From an uncultured Methanobrevibacter sp. (GTDB taxonomy: Archaea; Methanobacteriota; Methanobacteria; Methanobacteriales; Methanobacteriaceae): 64,000 nt of DNA. Under the pieces are notes generated by a model, which worked only from the letters and a program-made list of their open reading frames with translations, made no database searches and was not told where the DNA came from. The stretch covers positions 1-64,000 of the forward strand of contig NZ_CAMJUE010000001.1 of NCBI RefSeq assembly GCF_946408925.1, given 5' to 3'. Both the position numbers and the translations under genes were made by a program. Every line of letters begins with the position of its first letter. Position 1 is the first letter of the stretch. Shown in pieces: positions 19,975 through 30,703 of this stretch.

Positions 19975-21900
19975 TTAGAATTTTTCTAAAATACGAGCAT
20001 ATACAGCTTTTAAATCATCATCTGATTTTTCATAAATTCTTTTAAGAATTAATTCTGGTGTACTTTTTGCAAGGAAATTCATTTTTGGGGTCCTGTCCAC
20101 AATCAGATTATAGTTTTCATCTAATCCTTTTGCTTCAATACCATCTACGCGAATGTCAGTGTAATTCATCAGTTCCCTTGCCATATGAGTGACAATCACA
20201 CCGTAGGAATTGGATTCTTTAATCATATCAATGAAAGTGGATATGATTTTAACGGCTGCATCGAGTTCGGTGATTCCTTCAAGTTCATCTAATAATACTA
20301 ACTTTTCACTATCTGTGGTGACGATTGGTATGAACACATTTAAGAATGATTCGAATGCTCCCGCATCGAGTGACCTTTTCTTGGAGAAGTGATAAACTTC
20401 ATCGAATAATTTTATTTCAGCTTCACTGGCACTTACTGGAAGTCCCATCTGTGCCATAATTGAAATTTGTGTCAATGTTTCTAAAAGGGTGGTTTTACCT
20501 CCGCTGTTTGCACCTGTTAGAAGCGCAATGTTTTCGTTTTGGGTTAGCTGGTAATCCACTTTTTGAACATGGTCTTTTTCCTTTTCAAGTGCCAGTTCTA
20601 AATGCAGTGCTCCTGTAAGTTTTATCTCTTCACCAAATTTCGGTCTGGATAGGCCATATTCATATGCAAAACTGCCTAAACTGAATTCATAATCGAATTT
20701 TATTGTATCTTCAACTTCTTTAATTGCACGTTCCTTAATTGAATTCAATTCAATTGCAGCACTTTTTTTAATGTCAAATATGTCGTTTTCTTTTCTTGAG
20801 GATTGTTCCAGAGTAACCCTTTGAATTTCTGATTCGTCAATTTGGATAGGGTATGTTCTAAGGTATGGATCAAAACTCATCCCGGTTTTTTCCTTAATAA
20901 TTTCTTTTCTTTTATTGATAATTTCATCAAATATTTTACTAATCTTTGGTGGGAAGTTATTGTTTAATAGATTAAGTATTTCATCTCCTTCAAGGTCAAC
21001 TTGTTTTATGGATTTTTCCAATTCATCATCCATATCATCTTTTAAAGAAAGTACCAAGTCTTCAATATCAACTTCCCTTTTATCAATGATGTTCAACTCA
21101 TCAATAATTGGCATTATTTCGCCCAAAACACTATCCTGATTTCTGATTTTTTGTATTTCATGAACTCTTGAGAACAGGTCTTTATTTTGAATGAAGAAAT
21201 TAATGATTTTTTCTGGAACAATTTCATAATCATTTTCATCAATGTTAATCATTATCACATTAGGCATTCCTTCAAAATCAAGTATTCCCTGTGAATAAAC
21301 ATAAAATACCAAATCATAATTCATCATTTCCTCTTTGAGCAATGGTGAATCACTGGCGGTAATTATGGGGTAATATTGATTAAGACCTAAATCTGTAAGG
21401 TAGGAATTGTCCTCTTCGCTTTCGACAATAATTGCTTTGCTCGGATCATATTCGGGTTTGGCCTCTTCAACTTCCTTTAGATTTTTCATTAAACCTCTTA
21501 ATTTAATTATGGGGAGTTGGGAGACATGTTCTTTTGCATTCATTACAAAATCAAGGTTGGAATTTATTTTATCCATGTCTTTTGAGGGAGAAAGCAGTAA
21601 AATTCTATTTTTTGAATAGGTTGTATTTGAATATGCTAAAATCTTGTTTATTATATCCTCATACAGTTCCATTGCACGGTCACTTTTTATAAACTCATAT
21701 TCCGGATTATTCAACAATTGATTCATTATTTCAATTGCTTTTCTTTGGCTTATTCCTTCAATCGAGGATATTTTTTCAACATCAACGTTTTCAACAATCT
21801 TTTGAAGTTCCTCTTCTCCTCCAACGCTATTCAGTATTTTTTCAGAGATTTTATCTCCTATTCCTTTAATATTCTGCAATGTAATTCTTTCTCCTTTCAT
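19975..21900 (-). CDS. MutS-related protein with HhH N-terminus and MutS ATPase domain (MutS2/MutS5-like)
   Basis: HhH IKGIGDKISEKILNSVGG; ENIALLTGANSGGKTTLLETLTQI Walker A; VLLDELEGITELDAA Walker B. Confidence 0.85.
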   Translation of the reverse strand: MKGERITLQNIKGIGDKISEKILNSVGGEEELQKIVENVDVEKISSIEGISQRKAIEIMNQLLNNPEYEFIKSDRAMELYEDIINKILAYSNTTYSKNRILLLSPSKDMDKINSNLDFVMNAKEHVSQLPIIKLRGLMKNLKEVEEAKPEYDPSKAIIVESEEDNSYLTDLGLNQYYPIITASDSPLLKEEMMNYDLVFYVYSQGILDFEGMPNVIMINIDENDYEIVPEKIINFFIQNKDLFSRVHEIQKIRNQDSVLGEIMPIIDELNIIDKREVDIEDLVLSLKDDMDDELEKSIKQVDLEGDEILNLLNNNFPPKISKIFDEIINKRKEIIKEKTGMSFDPYLRTYPIQIDESEIQRVTLEQSSRKENDIFDIKKSAAIELNSIKERAIKEVEDTIKFDYEFSLGSFAYEYGLSRPKFGEEIKLTGALHLELALEKEKDHVQKVDYQLTQNENIALLTGANSGGKTTLLETLTQISIMAQMGLPVSASEAEIKLFDEVYHFSKKRSLDAGAFESFLNVFIPIVTTDSEKLVLLDELEGITELDAAVKIISTFIDMIKESNSYGVIVTHMARELMNYTDIRVDGIEAKGLDENYNLIVDRTPKMNFLAKSTPELILKRIYEKSDDDLKAVYARILEKF

Positions 21901-21978
21901 TTTACCAAACCCCTATGTAAACATAATATATATTTTAATTATATATTCTAACTTTGCCGAGAGCAAATGATAATCAAC

Positions 21979-24411
21979 CTAAAAATTGGCAACAGTATTT
22001 TTTAAGCTATACTTTTCAAGTTCATTTTTATTAATATTTCCGTTCAATGCTTCATTATAAATGTCCACTATTTTATAATAGTTATTATCTTTGTATCTGC
22101 CATCTATTGAGAAATTGGAAAATCCAAGTGTTTTCAAATGATTAATTTCTTCAAACAATGAAAGTTCATATCCGTCAAATATAATCAATTCCTCGCTGGA
22201 AATGCTTTTATGAACTGGATACTTGTTGTTTTTATGGTCAATTAAATAATTTTCATGATTGTTTTTATATTCGTCGTTATACAAAAGCGGATATCTTGTT
22301 TTCATAAGCTCAACAGATCCCTGAACCAGCATTTCAATTTTTTCAGGATTTTGAGCATATCTTATGATTTCTTCATAATCCTGTTTTCGCAATTCGCAGG
22401 ATAAAGTTATAATTCTGTAGTTTTCAAGACTCTTTGCTGATTCATTGTTGGCAATATTCAGTGAGTATGAACCGAACTCCGCATTATAATTGCTGCTCAT
22501 GATAGGTAGTGAATAATTCATCTTATTCAATATTCCTCTGACTTTATTCAATGCTTTAATCAGTTTATCATGACATATATCGGGCCATTTCCAAATCAGT
22601 TCGTATTCCTTATCGTAGGATATTTCAACGGCCTTTTTAATAAAACTTATCATATAATTGAGATTGTAGGTTCCGTTTTTGAGAATCAATGAATCTTCCT
22701 GTGGGGGAATTTCTAGATAAACTCTTTTAACTCCGGAAATATTTTTCAAATGATTTAAATTATTTGTATACAAAGAAAGATTGGCGGAACTGCTTGAATG
22801 AGTATTTTCTGTTTTGTTCAGTTTTATTTCTTTGTATTCATGGCGATATGATTTGACGATTTCTTGTTCTAGTTTTTCAAACAGGTTCCTTCTAAGCTCA
22901 TTGATTTTGCTGATTGGAATAAATAATGTTCCATCATAATTCACATTGATTTGAGTGATTTGAAACGGATATTTGTCAGTCTTTGACAACTGCTTTTTAA
23001 TTGTATCTACACTTACATTTTTTTTAATAGGTTTTTCAAAAGGCATGTTTCCAACGACTTCTGAGGTTATTTCCTTGCGGCCGGGAAGAGTCAATCTTGC
23101 TTTCAGTTGTGGAAAGTTATTTTTAAGAGAAAATGTAAGAATCAGTTTTGATTTGACAAAGCTTGTTCCATGAACTTCAATTTCTTTAACTTTTTTAGTT
23201 AGATTATTCCTTTTTGTAAGATATGCTTCAGATTCATTTAAGTTAAAATCCGCCTTTTTGTTTTGCCATACCTTTTTAACAATCAAAACCTTATTTTTAC
23301 GGGACATGTCCTTGACAGGTTTATTTTTTCCCTTATTGAAATGATTCAAAGTTGTGACTAAAGGGTCTTGCGATATCTCAAAACCATAGTCATTGTCATT
23401 TTTAACAATCAACATTCCATCTCCCTTTTCGGGAATAGTTTTAATATGGTCATTTAATCGTATTGCAATCTGGTTTTTACTGCTGCTGATGACTTTACCA
23501 ATCTTTAATCCAATATGGCCTGCCCGTATGCTTCTTTTTGAAGTGTTTAGGAATTGCCCTTCTGTAAACCCTCTGTTAAACACCAAACTAATTTCTTCGC
23601 TTTCACTTTCCTTTCCGCTTTTCAATTTATTCAATGCTTTTCTGTAATTGCTTATGACAATTCCCAAATATTCCTTTGAACGCATTCTTCCTTCAATCTT
23701 GATGCAGCTGATATTCAGCTCACAAATCTCTTTTAGATGATTGTAAAGTGACAGGTCACAGGGTGACAGGTAGTAATCCTGTTTTTCAATTCCCTCAATC
23801 TGGTATTTTTGACGGCAGGGTTGGGCACAGGTTCCTCTGTTACCACTTCTGCCCCCTTTAAAACTGCTCATTAAACATTGACCTGAATAGGAATAACATA
23901 ATGCTCCATGAGCAAATATTTCAAGTTCCATATTGGTTTTCAGATTTTTAATTTCTTCTTTTCGCATTTCCCGTGGAAGAACAACCCGTTTAACATTTTT
24001 ACTTTCAAGATAATCAAGTTTCAGCTGATTTTCACATGTCAACTGTGTGGAGGCATGAATTTTTAAATCAGGCAAGTATCTGTTGATAAGTTCAATCAAT
24101 CCCAAATCCTGGATGAGAACTGCATCAACACCTATTGAATATAACTTTGACAGGTATCGTATAACATTCTCAAGTTCACTTTCCCTTATCAGGGTGTTGA
24201 CTGTAACATAAACTTTAACATTGTGCAGGTGTGCAAAGTTCACTGCCGTTTCCATTTCATCCAATGTAAAGTTTTCGGCAAATTTACGGGCTCCATAATT
24301 TTTTCCCGAAAGATAGACTGAACTGGCGCCGGCATTAACGGCTATCCTCAAATGTTCCATCGATCCTACAGGTGCAAGCAATTCAGGAATTCTCATGTAA
24401 TCTACCTTCAA
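21979..24411 (-). CDS. Peptidase U32 family protein
   Basis: PELLAPVGSMEHLRIAVNAGASSVYLSGKNYGAR; EIFAHGALCYSYSGQCLMSSFKGGRSGNRGTCAQPCRQKY. Confidence 0.9.
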   Translation of the reverse strand: MKVDYMRIPELLAPVGSMEHLRIAVNAGASSVYLSGKNYGARKFAENFTLDEMETAVNFAHLHNVKVYVTVNTLIRESELENVIRYLSKLYSIGVDAVLIQDLGLIELINRYLPDLKIHASTQLTCENQLKLDYLESKNVKRVVLPREMRKEEIKNLKTNMELEIFAHGALCYSYSGQCLMSSFKGGRSGNRGTCAQPCRQKYQIEGIEKQDYYLSPCDLSLYNHLKEICELNISCIKIEGRMRSKEYLGIVISNYRKALNKLKSGKESESEEISLVFNRGFTEGQFLNTSKRSIRAGHIGLKIGKVISSSKNQIAIRLNDHIKTIPEKGDGMLIVKNDNDYGFEISQDPLVTTLNHFNKGKNKPVKDMSRKNKVLIVKKVWQNKKADFNLNESEAYLTKRNNLTKKVKEIEVHGTSFVKSKLILTFSLKNNFPQLKARLTLPGRKEITSEVVGNMPFEKPIKKNVSVDTIKKQLSKTDKYPFQITQINVNYDGTLFIPISKINELRRNLFEKLEQEIVKSYRHEYKEIKLNKTENTHSSSSANLSLYTNNLNHLKNISGVKRVYLEIPPQEDSLILKNGTYNLNYMISFIKKAVEISYDKEYELIWKWPDICHDKLIKALNKVRGILNKMNYSLPIMSSNYNAEFGSYSLNIANNESAKSLENYRIITLSCELRKQDYEEIIRYAQNPEKIEMLVQGSVELMKTRYPLLYNDEYKNNHENYLIDHKNNKYPVHKSISSEELIIFDGYELSLFEEINHLKTLGFSNFSIDGRYKDNNYYKIVDIYNEALNGNINKNELEKYSLKNTVANF

Positions 24412-26884
24412 TGTAATTGCCCTTATTTATGTAGGATTGGGAGAAATCCATAATCCTGTATTTGTAATCGCTTAATTCGTCTTGGGTTTTGTTTTGAAGA
24501 CTTTCATTATAGATGGATAGGATTTGTGTTGTATATTTTTCATTGGAATATCTGCAGTCCAAAATCAATGAATCAAGTCCAAATTCCTTAATTTCATTAA
24601 TTTCCTCTATCAGGCATAAACAATCCTTGTTGATTATGTGGCTTTGTCTGTTATAGTCAAAAAATATTTTATACTTGAATTTTTTCCTCTTTTTATCTTC
24701 TAAAGTGGCATAATCAGCATCATTTGAAATGATGAAATCTTTACCGTCGTTTAAATTTGTAAAATCATCCTTACTTACAATTACTTCAAGGTTTCCGTTG
24801 ACAATCATTTCCAAATCAATATTCCTGTCATGATTTTTCAAAAGAAGCTCTTTAATTTCTGATCCGGAAAGCTCGGATGATAAAATCAAAGTTTTAAATC
24901 CTGATTCATTCAAATCACGCACACAAAAACTATTCCACACATTCAAATTGTGATTTCCATAAATCGGACAGTCAAATATTTCACCCATTCCCGGAAAATC
25001 ACCCATAACGGAAATGATAATTCCCTCATCTTCAAGCTCCTTAACAATCTCACTGCATCTGGCAGCATCCTCTTCGGATATGAATGATGATAATACCCAA
25101 ACAAACTCAGTAGGTGGCGCCATTAAACTGCCTTTTTTCAGAGTTTCTTTTATATTTGCAAAATAATCTTTAGGATTGTTGTAATGACAGTTGCCATCGA
25201 AATAAATTCGTTTCAAGTCAAAACCGGATGCTGCACGGATTTGTGAGATGTCATCAATGAATATTGATAATTTAGGTGTTTTCTTTTTAACCTTGCCTTC
25301 GTCGGCTTCATAATCCTCAAAAAATTTGGTTAGATTTTTCCTGACCTCTTTTACGGCTTTTTTGGTTGGGGTATAATGATTTTTTAAAAGTTCAGTTGCT
25401 GTATCTAATATTTCACGTCTAATCTGGTTGATTTCCCTTATCGGTATGAATATGTCATCGGGCATATTGTTGAAACGGATATTGTCAATATAAAATGGAG
25501 TGCCTCCGGTTTTACTTAATTGTTTTTCTATAATCTCTTCTGTAACAGGCTTGTTTTTAGCCTTTTCAAATTTGTCCAATGTCTTATGGCGGAAATTAAT
25601 CAGTTCATCATCAAGATAAAACTCAACTTTGGTAAAAAGGTTTAAATTTTCATCCCATGTCAATGACAAGTTGATTGCCACATTGTTTTTAATGGTTTCC
25701 TTTTCAAATTGCTTTAAATAGTCGTGAGTGGATTTGGAATAGCTTATAAAGACTTCAGTTCCAACTTTGACAAGACGTGTGGTGTCAATGATGATTTCAT
25801 TTTCATCCTGCTTGATGATGTTTTCAAGATAAATCCCTTTGATTTTGCCGTTATATTTAAATGCGATACCGTCACCAGGTTCCAAAATGACAGGAATCTC
25901 CTTATTTTTAATTTCAATTGTTACTTTTGTCCCATCAATATCTGTGATGTCTCCAATGTATAGGCCTTCATGACCGGAATGGCCTCTGCCCATAACATCT
26001 CCGGGTTTATCTCCCATCATATATCCGTTTGTGAAATGTCTGTTAAAAACAAGGTGCAGGTCTTTTTTATAATCCCCTTCATTTCCATCAATGAGATTGC
26101 GGTAGCTGTTGACAATGGTTCCGATATAATCTCCGGATTTCATTCTGCCTTCCAGTTTCAGGGATTTAACTCCTGCATCGGAGATTTCATTTAAATGGTT
26201 GTATGTCGCAAGATCATGTGTGGACAGCAGGTATCCGTTTCCGATATTGTATCCACGATATTTCAATCGATATTCTCTTCTGCAGGGCTGGGCACATGCT
26301 CCACGATTTCCGCTTCTTCCGCTGTTGTAGGAGGACATATAACATTTTCCGCTGACACAATAGCACAGTGCTCCATGACCAAAAACTTCAATGTCCATGT
26401 TTATGTTGTCCTTTTCAAGCAGGTCATGAGTCTGTCTGATCTGGTCGATAGTCACTTCTCTTGGAAGCACAACTCTTTTGATATTGTTGTGGCTGGCCCA
26501 TTTTATTGATGAATAATTGTTCAGGCCCATTTGTGTGGATGCATGAACTTCCAAATCCGGAATAAATGTTTTTAAAAGCCAGATTAATCCGAAATCCTGC
26601 ACAATGACTGCATCCACTCCGATTTTATACAATTCGAATAGGTATTTTAAAACATCTACAATCTCGAAATTGTTGATTAACGTGTTGACAGTTACATGAA
26701 TTTTACTTCCATTCAAATGAGCATATTCAACAGCTTTTTTAATTTCATCCATTGTGAAATTTTTGGCATAAGCTCTAGCACCATAATTTTGCCCAGCAAT
26801 ATAAACCGCATCAGCACCGGCATTAACTGCAGTAACCAACACATCATAGGAACCTGCCGGTGCCAATAATTCTTCTAAAACCAT
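24383..26884 (-). CDS. Peptidase U32 family protein (paralog)
   Basis: EELLAPAGSYDVLVTAVNAGADAVYIAGQNYGARAYAKNFT; VFGHGALCYCVSGKCYMSSYNSGRSGNRGACAQPCRREY; overlaps the next U32 gene by 29 bp. Confidence 0.9.
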   Translation of the reverse strand: MVLEELLAPAGSYDVLVTAVNAGADAVYIAGQNYGARAYAKNFTMDEIKKAVEYAHLNGSKIHVTVNTLINNFEIVDVLKYLFELYKIGVDAVIVQDFGLIWLLKTFIPDLEVHASTQMGLNNYSSIKWASHNNIKRVVLPREVTIDQIRQTHDLLEKDNINMDIEVFGHGALCYCVSGKCYMSSYNSGRSGNRGACAQPCRREYRLKYRGYNIGNGYLLSTHDLATYNHLNEISDAGVKSLKLEGRMKSGDYIGTIVNSYRNLIDGNEGDYKKDLHLVFNRHFTNGYMMGDKPGDVMGRGHSGHEGLYIGDITDIDGTKVTIEIKNKEIPVILEPGDGIAFKYNGKIKGIYLENIIKQDENEIIIDTTRLVKVGTEVFISYSKSTHDYLKQFEKETIKNNVAINLSLTWDENLNLFTKVEFYLDDELINFRHKTLDKFEKAKNKPVTEEIIEKQLSKTGGTPFYIDNIRFNNMPDDIFIPIREINQIRREILDTATELLKNHYTPTKKAVKEVRKNLTKFFEDYEADEGKVKKKTPKLSIFIDDISQIRAASGFDLKRIYFDGNCHYNNPKDYFANIKETLKKGSLMAPPTEFVWVLSSFISEEDAARCSEIVKELEDEGIIISVMGDFPGMGEIFDCPIYGNHNLNVWNSFCVRDLNESGFKTLILSSELSGSEIKELLLKNHDRNIDLEMIVNGNLEVIVSKDDFTNLNDGKDFIISNDADYATLEDKKRKKFKYKIFFDYNRQSHIINKDCLCLIEEINEIKEFGLDSLILDCRYSNEKYTTQILSIYNESLQNKTQDELSDYKYRIMDFSQSYINKGNYIEGRLHENS

Positions 26885-26964
26885 TTTTTAATTACACCTT
26901 GATTAGATTATTCATTTATATTTTTGGAATTAATTATATATTAAATTAAAACATATTCTATCTT

Positions 26965-27543
26965 ATGTATATAGTATTTGAAGGAATTGACGGGGCAGGT
27001 AAATCAACTCAAATCCAGATGTTGCAGGAGTGGCTTGAAAATAATGGGTTTAGAGTTGAAACATTGGTTGAACCGACTGATTCCAAAGTGGGCAAGTTAA
27101 TTCGTGAAATTTTACAGCAGTCTGATGCAAAAACCGACCGTGTTCAAAAGACATTGGGGTTACTTTTTGCGGCTGATAGAATGTTGATAATGGATAGGCT
27201 GGAGGACAAATCAAAAATTTTCATATCTGACCGGTCATTCATATCTTCCCTGGCCTATCAGGGACATGCCGATTGGATTGGCGAGCTTAACCGTTATGCT
27301 AAAAAACCGGATTTGCTGATTCTTTTGGATTTGGATGTTAAGACTTCTGTAGCAAGAACCTCCGGTAAAGATACTTTTGAAAATGAGGAATTTTTAACTG
27401 GAGTTAAGGAAAATTACCTGAAATTGGCTGAAAATTATACCTGCGAAATAATCGATGCTGATAGGGGTGTCAATAAGGTATCTTCCGATATTAAGAAAGC
27501 CGTTGCACCTTATCTTGGAATCTGTCCCGATTGCATTAGATAA
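26965..27543 (+). CDS. tmk: Thymidylate kinase
   Basis: MYIVFEGIDGAGKSTQIQML P-loop, ISDRSFISSLAYQG. Confidence 0.93.
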   Translation: MYIVFEGIDGAGKSTQIQMLQEWLENNGFRVETLVEPTDSKVGKLIREILQQSDAKTDRVQKTLGLLFAADRMLIMDRLEDKSKIFISDRSFISSLAYQGHADWIGELNRYAKKPDLLILLDLDVKTSVARTSGKDTFENEEFLTGVKENYLKLAENYTCEIIDADRGVNKVSSDIKKAVAPYLGICPDCIR

Positions 27544-27544
27544 T

Positions 27545-28093
27545 ATGGAAAATATAATTGAATTGTTGGAAAGCCTTGAGGGTGTTTTAAAAGTCTGTCA
27601 GTTAAATCCAGATAATATATTAAAGCTTATTGACATTGAATCACAGAGGGGTGCAGAACTTGTCCCTGTTTTTAACAAAGGCATTCAGGAATGTTTTAAA
27701 CGGGATGTTACATTTGTAATTTTTAAAAAAGGTTTTTTCAGGCCTCCTCCAACACCTACAATGCTTTTGATGTTTGACGGTGAAGTATTGGGTCATGATA
27801 TTTTCACACTTGAGGACGAGGAGAAATTTAAGGATGATGAGGATGTCAGATTTTTAAGTGATGATTTTATTATCTATGAGGATGTTTTACATAATCATAA
27901 TCTTGAAAAGGGCAATGAATATCTTGTGCTTCCGCCTGTGCCTTTTCCGGAACTTGATTCAATTGAAGATATTAGTGATGTGATTTCTTCCAGCCCTTCA
28001 ACTAGGGGTGATGAATATTTAAAAGAAGAATTTGGATTTAACCAAGATTCTTCCATTGCCACTATTTTTGTTTCTTTTAATTTTAAAGATTGA
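27545..28093 (+). CDS. Conserved hypothetical protein
   Basis: ATG at 27545 directly after the tmk stop (MENIIELLESLEGVLKVCQL...); the tracked ORF start at 27455 lies inside tmk. Confidence 0.7.
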   Translation: MENIIELLESLEGVLKVCQLNPDNILKLIDIESQRGAELVPVFNKGIQECFKRDVTFVIFKKGFFRPPPTPTMLLMFDGEVLGHDIFTLEDEEKFKDDEDVRFLSDDFIIYEDVLHNHNLEKGNEYLVLPPVPFPELDSIEDISDVISSSPSTRGDEYLKEEFGFNQDSSIATIFVSFNFKD

Positions 28094-29090
28094 AATATTC
28101 ATTTCTTGCTTCAACCATTGCTTTAATATTGTCCAGTGGGGAATTTGGTGCAATTCCACAACTCGGAGCTATCAAACCAATGCCTTCATCCAGCACTGTT
28201 TTGACGTCATTTTTAACATCATCAGCGCTGCCGCTTAATAATGTGTTTGATGTTGATATGTTTCCAATGATTAAGCAGTCAACATCTTCAATGTCCTTTT
28301 CTGCCTGAGGGATATTGACAGCTTCTTCCACACTTATTCCATTGAATCCGCAGGTTGCCATATCCCTTATGATTGGTTGTGTTGAACCGCAGATGTGCAG
28401 GACTTTCGGGATTTCAATATAGTCTGCAAGGTCTTCAAGATTAGGTTTGATTAATGACTTGAACTGATTCGGATCAATCAATTCTGGTGAGGCTGTAGGT
28501 TCGTTTACACAGATAATGTCTGCTCCATGTTCCTGAATTGCCTCCACATAATCCATGCTTACATCCACACAATTCTCAACGGCAATTTCAACCTCTTCGA
28601 TATCGGTTTTCATGTATCTTACAAGGTTTTCAATTCCAAGAAGGTGGCCGGTTAATGTAAAAGGTCCGGTAATACCCACAATTATTGGCAATTCTTCATA
28701 TTTATCCTTTAAAATATCAATTGCCTTTAAAACTGTTGGAATCCTTCCTCTTTTTGTAAAATCATTTGGTGCTTCTATATCATCGGCATACTCAAATGGT
28801 GAAATCTCAACTTCAGGCACTCTTTCATTGTTTCCAAGTGATACGTCACAGCCTAAAGCTTCTGCTTCCACGGTTAAACAGAATGGCAATCTTGCACATT
28901 CAAGTCCTGCCAGTTCATATAGTGAACTTGCGAGTGTTGCCATTTGTTCAGGGTCTGTGTGTGCTTCTGGCCATGAGGTATTTGTTTTTTCCATTGCATC
29001 AACTATTCCAAGTTGTGTTACACTAACTACTGGTTTAACATCAACTTTTTCACCAGTCAATGCATTAATAAGATTTTCTTTATAATTCAT
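28083..29090 (-). CDS. mtaA: Methylcobamide:CoM methyltransferase (UroD family), MtaA-like
   Basis: UroD-like; VLHICGSTQPIIRDMATCGFNG (HxC...C zinc site); next to mtaC/mtaB homologs. Confidence 0.85.
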   Translation of the reverse strand: MNYKENLINALTGEKVDVKPVVSVTQLGIVDAMEKTNTSWPEAHTDPEQMATLASSLYELAGLECARLPFCLTVEAEALGCDVSLGNNERVPEVEISPFEYADDIEAPNDFTKRGRIPTVLKAIDILKDKYEELPIIVGITGPFTLTGHLLGIENLVRYMKTDIEEVEIAVENCVDVSMDYVEAIQEHGADIICVNEPTASPELIDPNQFKSLIKPNLEDLADYIEIPKVLHICGSTQPIIRDMATCGFNGISVEEAVNIPQAEKDIEDVDCLIIGNISTSNTLLSGSADDVKNDVKTVLDEGIGLIAPSCGIAPNSPLDNIKAMVEARNEYFNL

Positions 29091-29092
29091 GT

Positions 29093-30697
29093 TTATTCAC
29101 TACCTTTGTTGTAAAATTTGTTATATTTAAAAGCTTTTTCACTGCAGTTTGTCATGCATCTTAGGCATCCGAGTCCGGAACACAGGTCACTTCTTAAATG
29201 GAATCCGTCATCACCTAAAGATAATGCATTTTCGGGACAATTATCTACACATTTCATACAATAAATGCAATTGTCAAATGAAGCAATCATAGTATTTGAA
29301 ATGTCAACTGTTTGAATGGATTTTTCACTATCATTAGCTATATCTCTATCAAATAACTTATGTATTTTAGGATTTTCATTTAATGGAGGAATGTCCTGAA
29401 AACCGTATTTGCCAAGCCATTCCTTATACATCCAGAAGGGCATATTCTCCTCATAGAGGGATAATTCCAAAGAATAGATTTTCTCAAAAATCTCAGATGT
29501 TGCAAGCATGATATGGTTGCTTTCAATATCATCTGCAATCTCCTGCAGTTCATCAAGTAAATCCGGGTTGATTGCAATATCGTGAGCCATTGCAAGTGAA
29601 GTGTTTCCTATCTGATAAATTTCATCAGACGAGGATGGAATTTGTCCGATTTTCATTGATTTGGCAGCATCAACATAAAATCCCGAAGCCCCTGCCATAT
29701 AGACGGAATCAATTTCATCCAAATAAATATCGGAACTTTCACACAAAGTCAACTCGGCCGCCCTGAATGCTCCGAGAGCCTTTCCGATATTTGAAATGTC
29801 ATTTTGTGTTAAATAGATGTCATCCTGTAGGTTAATATGGTCATCAACTTTACCGTCTTTAATTATTTCATCTTCAATGCCTAATGAGAATGCTGCTATT
29901 ACTCCGGTTCCTGTGATTCCTTTTGCTTCAATATTTCCCTTTTGAATCGTATCGCCGGTTCTAGGATTGATTAAATCACCGTCAACTACCATCAAATCAT
30001 TATTCAGAACTTTCATTCTCCAATAATTGTCTTCCTTTTCAATATCACAAATGGTATTTGGAGAGGCAAGACGGCCCTTTTCGATAGTTTGACCTTCAAT
30101 TGCAGGGCCTGCGGCAGCTGAAGCGGTGTAGATTTCACCTTCAACAATCAATGCCATTTCAGCATTGGTTCCAAAGTCAATGATTAGGGAATCCTCATCT
30201 TTGTTTAATGCATCTGACTTATAAAGCATGGCCAATGCATCCGCACCGATTTCGTGCTTTATTGCAGGAGGAATCAAAACATCTGCGTCACTGGGAATGT
30301 TCAATCCAAGTTCAGATGCCTTTAAAATCTTGGACTTTCGGGATGGTGGTGTGATGTCATGTTCTTTAAGTGCATTTTCGCCCCAAAATGCCAGATCCCT
30401 AATCTCAATGTTGTTGAATAATGATAATTGAATGGGATTTCCACAAACACTTAAACGTTTGACATTGTCAACTTCCAAATTGCCAATAACTTTATTGATT
30501 GCATCAATCAAAAGTTCATTTGCCTTGTTGCGTCCAACTTCAAGTGCAAAGTGAAGATGATCTACAACATTGGCTCCCGGCAAAGGATGTCTTAAGGTAA
30601 TAGCGGTAGATATTGTTTTGCCATTGGTCAGGTCATAGCTTTGGGCTCTGATTCCGCTGGTTCCAATATCTATGGCTATTGCATATTCTGTAGTCAT
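29093..30697 (-). CDS. mapA: Corrinoid protein reductive activator (RamA/MapA-like ATPase with C-terminal 2x[4Fe-4S])
   Basis: ASKHA-like IAIDIGTSGIRAQ, IDFGTNAEMAL, GASGFYVDA; ferredoxin motifs CIYCMKCVDNCPENAL and CSGLGCLRCMTNCSEKAF; in the mta cluster. Confidence 0.82.
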   Translation of the reverse strand: MTTEYAIAIDIGTSGIRAQSYDLTNGKTISTAITLRHPLPGANVVDHLHFALEVGRNKANELLIDAINKVIGNLEVDNVKRLSVCGNPIQLSLFNNIEIRDLAFWGENALKEHDITPPSRKSKILKASELGLNIPSDADVLIPPAIKHEIGADALAMLYKSDALNKDEDSLIIDFGTNAEMALIVEGEIYTASAAAGPAIEGQTIEKGRLASPNTICDIEKEDNYWRMKVLNNDLMVVDGDLINPRTGDTIQKGNIEAKGITGTGVIAAFSLGIEDEIIKDGKVDDHINLQDDIYLTQNDISNIGKALGAFRAAELTLCESSDIYLDEIDSVYMAGASGFYVDAAKSMKIGQIPSSSDEIYQIGNTSLAMAHDIAINPDLLDELQEIADDIESNHIMLATSEIFEKIYSLELSLYEENMPFWMYKEWLGKYGFQDIPPLNENPKIHKLFDRDIANDSEKSIQTVDISNTMIASFDNCIYCMKCVDNCPENALSLGDDGFHLRSDLCSGLGCLRCMTNCSEKAFKYNKFYNKGSE

Positions 30698-30703
30698 TAT
30701 AAT

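Noticed and set aside
28555-29085. 176-aa plus-strand ORF opposite mtaA
   Set aside because: Antisense shadow of a well-supported gene; Ser/Thr-rich composition typical of reverse-complement reading, no motif or RBS.
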